NCBI GenBank assembly: GCA_002314565.1 | Contig: DCGL01000164.1 | Location: forward strand, 1 to 6,272 | Length of the DNA stretch: 6,272 nucleotides | Source of the DNA: Clostridiales bacterium UBA1779 | Lineage (GTDB): Bacteria; Bacillota; Clostridia; Oscillospirales; CAG-272 | Direction: 5' to 3' | Position numbers and translations under genes: made by a program | The notes under the pieces: model-generated | What the model saw: only the letters and a program-made list of their open reading frames with translations | Databases searched by the model: none | What the model was told of the DNA's origin: nothing | In this document: one piece after another, positions 1 to 6,245 of the stretch | Layout of the letters: each line of letters starts with the position of its first letter | Position numbering within the stretch: the stretch's first letter is position 1

Positions 1-52
1 TTGCGCAAGATATTATACCTTATCCATAAAAAACATAATCAATAAGGAAATC

Positions 53-1450
53 ATGAAAAAAACACTCAGCCGATATTTCGGCGACAAAGCCTTTTATAAA
101 TCGGCGCTTGCAATTCTGCTTCCGATAATCATACAGAACGGAATTACGAACCTTGTCAGCTTGCTTGACAACATTATGGTCGGATCTCTCGGAACAGAGC
201 AGATGTCGGGCGTATCAATCGTCAATCAGTATTTCTTCATCTTCAATCTCATATGCTTCGGCGTTATTTCAGCTGCCGGCATTTTTACCGCCCAGTTCAA
301 GGGAACCGGGGACGTTGACGGAATACGTGCAACTCTCAGGGCAAAGCTCTATATGTGCTACGTTGCGTCAATTCTCGCTGTAATTGCCTTCTTTTCATTT
401 TCAGAACCGCTGATCAACCTTTTCCTTCATGACGGAAGCAATGAAGGGGACCTTGAGCTGACGATGCAGTTCGCAAAGAAATATCTGAATATAATTCTGT
501 TCGGTTTGCTTCCGTTTGCCGTGTCTGCTGCATTTTCATCGACAATGCGCGAAACAGGTGAAACCGTTTTCCCGATGATAACAAGCTTTGTAGCTGTCGG
601 AACCAACGCAGTCTTCAACGTTTTGCTGATTTTCGGCCTGCTCGGTTTTCCGAAGCTCGGAGTTGAGGGGGCGGCCATCGCAACCGTCCTGTCACGCTTT
701 GTCGAGCTCGGAATGCTGCTGATTTATTCATTCAGAAGCAAAAAGAACGGCATTTATTTCAAAGGAGCCTTCAGCTTCAGGGCTGTGCCTGCCAATCTGA
801 TGCGTGAGATCGGTAAGAAGGGCTTGCCGCTTCTTGCAAACGAGTTTCTGTGGTCACTTGCCATTACCTTCCGCAATCAGTGCTTTTCAACCAGAGGACT
901 TGATTCGGTTGCGGCGCAGAATATTTCCACAACGATTACAAACCTGTTCAGCATCGTGTTTTTCTCAATGGGAACGGCGATTTCCATCATCATCGGCAAC
1001 CAGCTCGGCGCCGGTCTGTTTGAAAAGGCAGAGGATACCGACCGCAAGCTGATCACCTTCGGGGTACTGCTGTCCGGCGGAGTCGGTATTCTGCTTGTCG
1101 GCTTCGGCTTCGTTTTTCCGCTGATTTACAACACAACTGCCGAGGCCCGCAGTATAGCGACGTTTATGATAGTCGTTTACGGAATCTGCAATCCACTATG
1201 GGCATATATAAACTCCTCGTATTTCACAATCCGTTCGGGAGGCCTCGTTTTTCAGACCATGCTCAGCGACAGTATTTTTATGTGGGTCTGTGTCGTTCCG
1301 GTCTCTGCTGTCTGCGCATATCTTACGGATATGAGCATTTACCGGCTTTATATCTGTACGACTGCGGCAGAGTGTCTCAAGGCCGTTGTCGGGTATATTT
1401 TGCTTAAACGCAAGGACTGGCTGAAAACCATAGTCGTAAGCAAGGACTGA
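53..1450 (+). CDS. MATE-family multidrug/organic-cation efflux transporter
   Basis: This 465-residue protein has the usual length for a MATE exporter, a membrane protein that expels cationic drugs or metabolites in exchange for Na+ or H+. About twelve hydrophobic segments form two similar halves (roughly residues 15-225 and 250-450). The first half carries the family's opening pattern, LLDNIMVGSLGTE near 37-49, and RETGETVFPM (166-175) followed by GVEGAAIATVLSR (203-215). The second half has IIIGNQLGAG (312-321) and RSGG (394-397), matching the conserved NALGAG and LRAGG-type motifs of MATE proteins. The ATG at 53 follows AAGGA at 44-48 with a short 4-nt gap. It is intact, ending in TGA at 1448-1450. 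Substrate and coupling ion cannot be read from sequence, so no symbol is given. No convincing promoter is visible in the 52 bases upstream; it may lie outside the window. Confidence 0.93.
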   Translation: MKKTLSRYFGDKAFYKSALAILLPIIIQNGITNLVSLLDNIMVGSLGTEQMSGVSIVNQYFFIFNLICFGVISAAGIFTAQFKGTGDVDGIRATLRAKLYMCYVASILAVIAFFSFSEPLINLFLHDGSNEGDLELTMQFAKKYLNIILFGLLPFAVSAAFSSTMRETGETVFPMITSFVAVGTNAVFNVLLIFGLLGFPKLGVEGAAIATVLSRFVELGMLLIYSFRSKKNGIYFKGAFSFRAVPANLMREIGKKGLPLLANEFLWSLAITFRNQCFSTRGLDSVAAQNISTTITNLFSIVFFSMGTAISIIIGNQLGAGLFEKAEDTDRKLITFGVLLSGGVGILLVGFGFVFPLIYNTTAEARSIATFMIVVYGICNPLWAYINSSYFTIRSGGLVFQTMLSDSIFMWVCVVPVSAVCAYLTDMSIYRLYICTTAAECLKAVVGYILLKRKDWLKTIVVSKD

Positions 1451-1467
1451 GTACGGATTTTCTGTAC
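1451..1467 (+). other. Small hairpin directly after the MATE stop codon
   Basis: GTACGGA (1451-1457) pairs with TCTGTAC (1461-1467) over 7 bp, including one G-U wobble, around a TTT loop. It begins at the base after the TGA of the transporter. No T-tract follows, so it is not a standard intrinsic terminator; it could protect an mRNA 3' end or be chance. The rest of the 82-bp gap before the lipoprotein holds no convincing promoter, so read-through from the transporter gene into the next gene is possible. Confidence 0.35.
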
Positions 1468-1516
1468 AGTTGGTGTCTGAGTCTAATTATTCCGTGATTT
1501 CATCTGCTTCATACTC

Positions 1517-1525
1517 AAAGGAGGT
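1517..1525 (+). promoter_or_regulatory. Strong Shine-Dalgarno that sets the TTG start of the lipoprotein
   Basis: AAAGGAGGT is a near-perfect complement to the 16S rRNA 3' end and lies 7 nt before TTG at 1533-1535. The open frame extends upstream to a TTG at 1470, but that start has no ribosome binding site and would put 21 residues ahead of an otherwise ideal signal peptide. The 1533 start is therefore preferred. Confidence 0.9.
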
Positions 1526-1532
1526 CCGCAAT

Positions 1533-3905
1533 TTGAAAAAAACAGTATCTCTCATACTCGCCGTGGTTATGTGCGTCTGCACCCTCGTGAGCTTTGCCGG
1601 CTGCACGGATAAAACCGTTGCGGATACAGAAGAAGCGGTAACGACTGGGGCAGAAACTCTTGTCTTTGAAGCTCCTGAAACCGAGGCGCCGGAGCTCGAA
1701 ATTCAGGCTCCTGATAAATCCACCAAGTACGTTATCATACGTGGGGATTCGGCCTGTGCAACCGAAACGGATGCCGCCATAGCACTGAAAAAATTCATTC
1801 TGTCAGAGGGGACCGATATTCAGATAAAAACAGACTGGTACCGTGATGCTTCTGAAATTGCGGAATACGAAATAATCGTAGGGAAGACGAACCGCGAAAG
1901 CGCAGATACGTTCGAGACGGACCGCGAGCTGCTCGGTATGAACGGGTATGTTATTGCTTCGGTCGGCACAAAGCTTTTCATCTGCGGAGGCAGCTATGCG
2001 TCAACCGCGCAGGCAGTAAAAAGGTTTATTGAGCTTTGGGACAACGGAATAATTCGCGGGCTTAGAGAGGGCGGAAGAATGTACGGTAACACAAAGGCCG
2101 ATGTGAAATCGGTCATGTTCAGCGGGAACAGCCTGTCCGACTACAGTCTTTACTGTGAAAGCACGGACGAAGAGGCACGCGCCTGCCTTGATGAATTCAG
2201 GACCGCCGTGTTTCAGCACACGGGACTTATGCTGCCTTATACCGAAGAAAAGCAGGGAAGGCTGATTTTGTGCTCCGTCTCGGATAACGAAGACAATCTC
2301 TGCACCGTAAAGCAGCAGGATGGGAATCTCGTTATTTCTTACACGTCGGCAGTCGGCGGTCAGCGTTTCGGCGCATTGCTTGACGGAATATTCACGGAAA
2401 GCGAAATCAGCGTGGATACCGAAGTGATTTTCCGAAAAAAATACGGGAAAATCATATATTACGAGGATTTCGGTGCAAAAGGCAACGGCGTTTCCGATGA
2501 TTTCGACGCAATAATAGCAGCCCACGATTATGCGAATAACGTCCGCGGTACGGTATTTGCCAAAAAAGGAGCCACATATTTAATCGGTCCTGCAGACAAG
2601 CGTGCAGTTATCAAGACGGATACTGACTGGACGGGTGCGGAGTTCATAATTGACGACCGCAATGTCAAGAACTGCAAAAAGGAAGTTTTCATCATTCACA
2701 GGGAGGAGGGCTCCTATTCAATCACAGGCATAGGTCCCCTCAAGGCAGGACAGACGAATATCGGGGTAAAGCTGCCCGGAGACAGCATAGTAACCCTTAC
2801 TAATAGCAATGTAAAGAGATATATCAGAAAGGGCGGAAATGCCAACAACGGTTCTTCCCAGACCGAAGTCATTCGTGTTGACAAGGACGGAAACGTCAGT
2901 CCGGAAACCCCGATAATCTGGGATTATGACACTGTAACGTCGGCAAACGGTTTCAAAATCGACAAGGAAACGCTGACTCTGCGCGGCGGAACGGTCACGA
3001 CTACAGCCAACCGCGAGCCCTCCACCTACAATTACTATTACCGTGGAATTAAAATATACCGTTCGAACGTCGTAATAGACGGCCTTACGCACAAAATCAA
3101 GGGGGAAGGATCAAGCGGGGCGCCGTACTACGGAATCCTGATAATAAACTCATGCTCGGATATCACGGTCAAAAACTGCACGTTTTCAGGGCATAAGACG
3201 TATAAGGATACGGGTTCAAACGGAACCAATATGGGAAGCTACGACATCACCGTAACCTCGGCAACGAACACGTATTTCTACAACTGCAATCAGATTACGG
3301 ATATCAACAACAGCTCATACTGGGGCGTGTTTGCTTCGAATTTTGCCAAGAACATAGTGTTCGACGGCGTTGAGTTCTCACGTTTCGACGCGCATCAGGG
3401 CGTTATGAACGTCACTCTGCGCAACAGCAGCTTCGGTCACCAGGGAATAAATCTCATCGGAAGCGGAAAAGCCCTGATTGAAAACTGCATCGTATATGCA
3501 AAGAGCTTTGTCAACCTGCGCAGCGATTACGGAAGTACCTGGGACGGCGATCTTATCATACGCAACTGCGAGTTTTACCCGTCAAACGGGGCCAAGGTCA
3601 GCGAGGTGAATCTCATCGGCGCCTCAAACACGGAAGATCACGATTTCGGATATACCTGCCATATGCCGCGAACGGTGACGGTTGAAAACCTGTACATAAG
3701 CGACAAAGCGGTTGGAAAATACGTGGGTCCGTGCATATTCCAGAATTTCAATTCAAGCAGGGTAAAAGACGGTTATTCGTGCAAATACCCGGTGCTTGTC
3801 ACTGAAGAAATCAATATTTCGGGAATCACGAGCGACAGCGGCAAGGAACTGAGAGTCTGCTCGAATACTTATATTTTCAAGGATACGCTTGTAAACAGAA
3901 AATAA
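1533..3905 (+). CDS. Lipoprotein with tandem alpha/beta domains and pectate-lyase-3-like beta-helix
   Basis: This is a 790-residue surface lipoprotein starting at TTG. Residues 1-24 form a lipoprotein signal peptide: KK, a hydrophobic core, and lipobox SFAGC with Cys24 as the lipidated residue. An acidic E/T/A/P linker (about 25-62, containing APETEAPE) follows. Residues 65-170 and 191-290 look like two copies of one alpha/beta fold; the first carries EIIVGKTNRES (113-123) and GYVIASVGTKLFICGG (138-153), resembling the non-catalytic N-terminal domains of GH20/GH67-type enzymes. Residues 309-327 (YYEDFGAKGNGVSDDFDAI) are the signature opening of the pectate lyase superfamily beta-helix (Pfam Pectate_lyase_3). 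Beta-helix coils with recurrent NC turns (KNCTF, YNCNQ, ENCIV, RNCEF) run to about 680. I infer polysaccharide binding or cleavage outside the cell. No catalytic triad can be named, so a purely binding role is possible. It may be co-transcribed with the MATE gene 82 bp upstream. Confidence 0.85.
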   Translation: MKKTVSLILAVVMCVCTLVSFAGCTDKTVADTEEAVTTGAETLVFEAPETEAPELEIQAPDKSTKYVIIRGDSACATETDAAIALKKFILSEGTDIQIKTDWYRDASEIAEYEIIVGKTNRESADTFETDRELLGMNGYVIASVGTKLFICGGSYASTAQAVKRFIELWDNGIIRGLREGGRMYGNTKADVKSVMFSGNSLSDYSLYCESTDEEARACLDEFRTAVFQHTGLMLPYTEEKQGRLILCSVSDNEDNLCTVKQQDGNLVISYTSAVGGQRFGALLDGIFTESEISVDTEVIFRKKYGKIIYYEDFGAKGNGVSDDFDAIIAAHDYANNVRGTVFAKKGATYLIGPADKRAVIKTDTDWTGAEFIIDDRNVKNCKKEVFIIHREEGSYSITGIGPLKAGQTNIGVKLPGDSIVTLTNSNVKRYIRKGGNANNGSSQTEVIRVDKDGNVSPETPIIWDYDTVTSANGFKIDKETLTLRGGTVTTTANREPSTYNYYYRGIKIYRSNVVIDGLTHKIKGEGSSGAPYYGILIINSCSDITVKNCTFSGHKTYKDTGSNGTNMGSYDITVTSATNTYFYNCNQITDINNSSYWGVFASNFAKNIVFDGVEFSRFDAHQGVMNVTLRNSSFGHQGINLIGSGKALIENCIVYAKSFVNLRSDYGSTWDGDLIIRNCEFYPSNGAKVSEVNLIGASNTEDHDFGYTCHMPRTVTVENLYISDKAVGKYVGPCIFQNFNSSRVKDGYSCKYPVLVTEEINISGITSDSGKELRVCSNTYIFKDTLVNRK

Positions 3906-3911
3906 AAAAGC

Positions 3912-3940
3912 TTGCCATTGTACTGTTTTTTATGTATAAT
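3912..3940 (+). promoter_or_regulatory. Sigma-A-type promoter for the LamG-like gene
   Basis: A -35 box TTGCCA (3912-3917) and a perfect -10 box TATAAT (3935-3940) are separated by 17 bp. Transcription would start near 3947, giving a leader of about 60 nt before the ATG at 4006. It begins 7 bases after the lipoprotein stop codon. No recognisable terminator separates the two genes, so read-through may add to expression. Confidence 0.8.
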
Positions 3941-3990
3941 ATTGACGAACGCATTAAATTCAATTGATACAAGCAACTTTTTTATTTAAG

Positions 3991-3996
3991 AAAGGA
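3991..3996 (+). promoter_or_regulatory. Shine-Dalgarno that sets the ATG start of the LamG-like gene
   Basis: AAAGGA lies 9 nt before ATG 4006. The frame is open back to TTG 3964 and also has GTG at 4000, but the first would overlap and precede this site, and the second is too close to it. The ATG also gives a clean MKK signal-peptide start. Confidence 0.8.
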
Positions 3997-4005
3997 TTTG
4001 TGAAA

Positions 4006-4833
4006 ATGAAGAAACTCATCGCACTCACTCTGTCGGTTCTTATGCTGGCTGCGGCTTTTGCAATGGCAATTCCCGCCACGGCAAAGGCTCTTCCTTCCGA
4101 GTATATGGAACTCGAATACGTCGAATGCGACGGAACCCAGTATATTGATACGGGTATTGCCGTCAATTCAAAAATCTGCCTTGAAGTTGATTTCCAGGTA
4201 ATTGACCCCATCTACCCCGGTAAGGGCGGAAGTGCAGGTATCGTCGGTGCATACGTCGGCGGGGCTGACAAAACCGGCCGTTTCCAGATTGCTTACTCAA
4301 GAGAAAAAGATTACATAACAATGGGTATGGGTGCTCTGCTTGTAAACACCCCCGACATCATTCCGAAGGACACAAACAGACACACCGCATCCCTCGATGC
4401 TTATAACGGAAAGCTCATTTTCGACGGCAAGGTTGTCGGTGAAATGGCTCCTGCCGAACTCGGTTTCACAGTAACCGAAGAAAAGAACGTAACGCTTACA
4501 ATCGGTGCGTCAAACATTTCTTCAACCCCTTCTGCCGTAACCAAGTACTGCAACGGCGCATCAAAGATTTATTCTGTTGCCATCTATGAAAAGGACGTTC
4601 TCAAGGCAAACTACGTTCCCGCAAAAGCTGCGGACGGCACTGTCGGTATGTACGATACTGTAAGCAATACCTTCCTTTCAAATTCTCTTGAAGGCGGAGA
4701 AAACTTCATTGCAGGTCCCACGGTATCTGCAGAACCCGTTGAAACTGCCGATACAGCCGTATACTATATCGCTGCCCTCGCCCTCGCTGCCGTTCTCGGA
4801 ACAGCATTTTTTGCCAAAAGAAGAGAACAGTAA
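4006..4833 (+). CDS. Secreted LamG/concanavalin-like surface protein with C-terminal membrane anchor
   Basis: This 275-residue exported protein has a signal peptide at 1-28 (MKKLIALTLS start, hydrophobic core, likely cleavage at about AKA/LPSEY). The mature N-terminus LPSEYMELEYVECDGTQYIDTG (29-50) matches the LPAEYxxVEYIESxGTQYIDTG opening of LamG-like jelly-roll domains common in gut Firmicutes surface and phage-related proteins. The domain's usual closing pattern, a KIYSVAIYEKDVLKANYVPA strand followed by DGTVGMYDTVSNTFLSN, spans 187-226. A short linker leads to a hydrophobic helix (about 251-270) and a KRREQ tail, so the protein is probably held in the membrane facing outward. There is no LPXTG. 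Binding of a glycan or protein ligand is inferred from the fold; no enzyme active site is visible. It has its own promoter, and a second promoter begins directly after its stop. Arginine codons are mostly AGA, unlike the two upstream genes. Confidence 0.82.
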   Translation: MKKLIALTLSVLMLAAAFAMAIPATAKALPSEYMELEYVECDGTQYIDTGIAVNSKICLEVDFQVIDPIYPGKGGSAGIVGAYVGGADKTGRFQIAYSREKDYITMGMGALLVNTPDIIPKDTNRHTASLDAYNGKLIFDGKVVGEMAPAELGFTVTEEKNVTLTIGASNISSTPSAVTKYCNGASKIYSVAIYEKDVLKANYVPAKAADGTVGMYDTVSNTFLSNSLEGGENFIAGPTVSAEPVETADTAVYYIAALALAAVLGTAFFAKRREQ

Positions 4834-4862
4834 TTGACAGAAAAGACAGAATATTATATAAT
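4834..4862 (+). promoter_or_regulatory. Perfect-consensus sigma-A promoter for the discoidin-like gene
   Basis: TTGACA (4834-4839), a 17-bp spacer and TATAAT (4857-4862) match the ideal housekeeping promoter at every box position and in spacing. The -35 box starts one base after the TAA of the preceding gene. The predicted start is near 4869, giving a leader of about 75 nt with only weak secondary structure (CGGA 4886-4889 with TCCG 4895-4898). Both this and the previous promoter continue as TATAATATT. Confidence 0.88.
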
Positions 4863-4865
4863 ATT
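4850..4865. repeat. 16-bp perfect AT palindrome covering the -10 box
   Basis: AATATTATATAATATT is identical to its reverse complement and contains the -10 box TATAAT of the consensus promoter. Copies of GACAGA at 4836-4841 and 4845-4850 and an inverted TCTGTC at 4881-4886 lie around it. This may be a repressor operator, or simply AT-rich promoter sequence. Confidence 0.45.
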
Positions 4866-4944
4866 ACAGTTAGTGTTTTGTCTGTCGGACTCCTTCCGCC
4901 GATAAATACAGCATACTCCACATATTTCTGAAAGGAATATTCAA

Positions 4945-6066
4945 ATGAAGAAAATTCTCGCAATCGCGCTGACACTCATTATGGTTCTGTCAGCCTCCGC
5001 TATGGCACTGACATCCTCTGCCGTCGGTGTAAATCCTTATTTTACGGCAGACAAGAGCGTCCTTACCTTCGTTTCCGGTGTTTCTCAGGTTGTCGGTACG
5101 GTCAACGGAACTAAAATAGCTTTTGACCACGACTATACCTGCACCTTCAATACCGAAAAGACAACAGACGGAAAGACCGTCGTATGGACAGTTACGGACA
5201 ACACCGTACAGGCCTCCTGCTGGGGCGCAAAGGTTGCAAGCGTACTTAAGTGCGCCGGCTTCAGATTTGTAAACGGCACACTTTACTCCGCCGATTACGT
5301 CGTCGGTGAAGAAGCCAGCATCTACAGAGGAATTATTTCTACACCCGTAAACAACGGTGTAGGTGCTGAACTCAAGAGCATGATTGTCACAGTCGGACCC
5401 AAGGGTTCAAAGTGGGGCAACACCGTTATCGACGGTTTCACCGTTTATGCCACCGATTCCGATACTCCCTGGCTCAAGGTTGACGGCGGAAACGGCTTTA
5501 CCGGAAAGAAGCTCTGCGAAGTCAAGAACCTCAACACTGAAGACAAGTGGCTCACATCCGAAGACGGAACTTTCAGATACTATGAACTGAACTTCGAGGA
5601 AGCCTACAAGGCAACATATTTCGTATTCTGCCTGACAGTTGACGATATGGCATCCATTGATACCGATGAATCAATGGAACAGCAGCCCGTATTCCTCTGT
5701 CCTGAAATTGCCGCTTTCTCTGAGGCAATTCCCGGCGCCGACACGTACAAGGCTGTGGATTTCGTTCCCACACAGATTACCGAAACAACTGCCGAAGAGA
5801 CAACAGCCGCTGCCACTGAAGCCGTAACGACAGCTGCCGAGACTAAGGCCCCTGAAACGAAGGCTCCGGAAACCAAGGCTCCGGAAACCGAAGCTCAGAC
5901 TGAAGTCGAGGCCACACAGGCAGAAACAGAAGCTGCTCCTGCCGAGACAAAGGCACCGGAAACCGAGGCTCCTGCCAAGAAGTCCGGCTGCAGCTCAACG
6001 CTTGCCCTTATGGCTCCCGTTCTCACTCTTGCCGCAGCATTTGTCTGCCGCCGCAAGAAAGACTGA
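4945..6066 (+). CDS. Secreted discoidin-like protein with APETK-repeat stalk and Gly-Cys C-terminal anchor signal
   Basis: This is a 373-residue exported protein. AAAGGA at 4931-4936 sits 8 nt before the ATG. The signal peptide is 1-26 (MKKILAIALT, cleavage likely after TSSA). Residues 27-270 hold a beta-rich domain; GNTVIDGFTVYATDSDTPWLKV, then KLCEVKNL, RYYELNFEEAYKATYFVFCLTV and FLCPEIAAF follow the strand order of discoidin/F5/8-type-C carbohydrate-binding domains, including an equivalent of the usual closing EIEVY strand. This is a fold inference, not a motif match. Six cysteines (66, 92, 103, 191, 229, 252) lie in this ectodomain. Residues 276-343 are a Glu/Thr/Ala/Pro stalk with APETK/APETE repeats. 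The C-terminus KKSGCSS (345-351), a hydrophobic stretch and CRRKKD form a tripartite sorting-type tail without LPXTG. A terminator follows. It probably acts as an abundant surface binding protein beside the LamG-like protein. Confidence 0.8.
   Translation: MKKILAIALTLIMVLSASAMALTSSAVGVNPYFTADKSVLTFVSGVSQVVGTVNGTKIAFDHDYTCTFNTEKTTDGKTVVWTVTDNTVQASCWGAKVASVLKCAGFRFVNGTLYSADYVVGEEASIYRGIISTPVNNGVGAELKSMIVTVGPKGSKWGNTVIDGFTVYATDSDTPWLKVDGGNGFTGKKLCEVKNLNTEDKWLTSEDGTFRYYELNFEEAYKATYFVFCLTVDDMASIDTDESMEQQPVFLCPEIAAFSEAIPGADTYKAVDFVPTQITETTAEETTAAATEAVTTAAETKAPETKAPETKAPETEAQTEVEATQAETEAAPAETKAPETEAPAKKSGCSSTLALMAPVLTLAAAFVCRRKKD
5848..5892 (+). repeat. Three tandem 15-bp repeats encoding APETK/APETK/APETE
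   Basis: Three consecutive 15-bp units encode residues 302-316 in the stalk of the discoidin-like protein. Units two and three share GCTCCGGAAACC and differ only at the end (AAG or GAA). A further APETE copy is at 5953-5967. Such repeats can change in number by slippage or recombination, altering stalk length. Confidence 0.85.
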
Positions 6067-6080
6067 TATTCTGACATAAT

Positions 6081-6118
6081 AATATCCCCCGGAGCTGCAT
6101 TGCAGCCCCGGGGGTATT
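6081..6118 (+). terminator. GC-rich hairpin terminator after the last gene
   Basis: CCCCCGG (6086-6092) pairs with CCGGGGG (6108-6114) and GCTGC (6094-6098) with GCAGC (6102-6106), around a 3-nt ATT loop with one A/C mismatch. AATA (6081-6084) can pair with TATT (6115-6118) across a bulged T. It starts 15 bp after the TGA at 6064-6066. The downstream T-tract is short (TATTTGTAT), so termination may be incomplete. The opposite strand has a similarly weak tail, so bidirectional action is possible. Confidence 0.78.
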
Positions 6119-6121
6119 TGT

Positions 6122-6148
6122 ATGCCGCCGGCGGCAGAGTATTACGTA
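6122..6148. repeat. 27-bp direct repeat, copy 1
   Basis: This copy starts ATGCCGCC and ends in TTACGTA. It is identical over all 27 bp to 6246-6272, 124 bp away, which is exactly two 62-bp periods. Within it TGCCGCCGGCGGCA (6123-6136) is a 14-bp perfect palindrome. Confidence 0.95.
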
Positions 6149-6170
6149 CAGGCGGTTATATTTTTTAATA

Positions 6171-6211
6171 TTACGTAACCCAACGGCGAAAATCGCTGAT
6201 TCGTTACGTAA
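6171..6211. repeat. 41-bp inverted-repeat unit with nested hairpin
   Basis: The outer arms TTACGTAAC (6171-6179) and GTTACGTAA (6203-6211) are 9-bp reverse complements. Centred between them, CGGCGA (6184-6189) pairs with TCGCTG (6193-6198), with one G-U wobble, around an AAA loop. The nested arrangement could form a long hairpin in RNA or a cruciform in DNA. Confidence 0.75.
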
Positions 6212-6245
6212 ATTCGTTGTTTCGGCTTGTCTTTACGTAAAGAAA

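Noticed and set aside
1..52. Promoter for the MATE gene using TATTAT or CATAAT
   Set aside because: Neither -10-like word has an acceptable -35 box at 16-18 bp within the window, so no promoter is claimed.
1451..1467. Intrinsic terminator between the transporter and lipoprotein genes
   Set aside because: The 7-bp stem includes a wobble and is not followed by a T-tract, so it is recorded only as a hairpin.
1470..1532. Longer lipoprotein start at TTG 1470
   Set aside because: It has no ribosome binding site and would place 21 polar residues before the signal peptide; the AAAGGAGGT at 1517-1525 points to TTG 1533.
2001..2525. Open frame of 174 codons on the minus strand
   Set aside because: It lies entirely inside the lipoprotein gene, has no ribosome site or recognisable protein features, and its composition is that of an antisense shadow.
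3964..4005. Earlier starts of the LamG-like gene at TTG 3964 or GTG 4000
   Set aside because: TTG 3964 has no upstream ribosome site, and GTG 4000 is too close to the AAAGGA at 3991-3996; ATG 4006 is well spaced and begins a clean signal peptide.
4836..4886. Terminator for the LamG-like gene formed by GACAGA and TCTGTC
   Set aside because: The stem is only 6 bp with a long AT-rich interior, has no T-tract after it, and straddles the consensus promoter.
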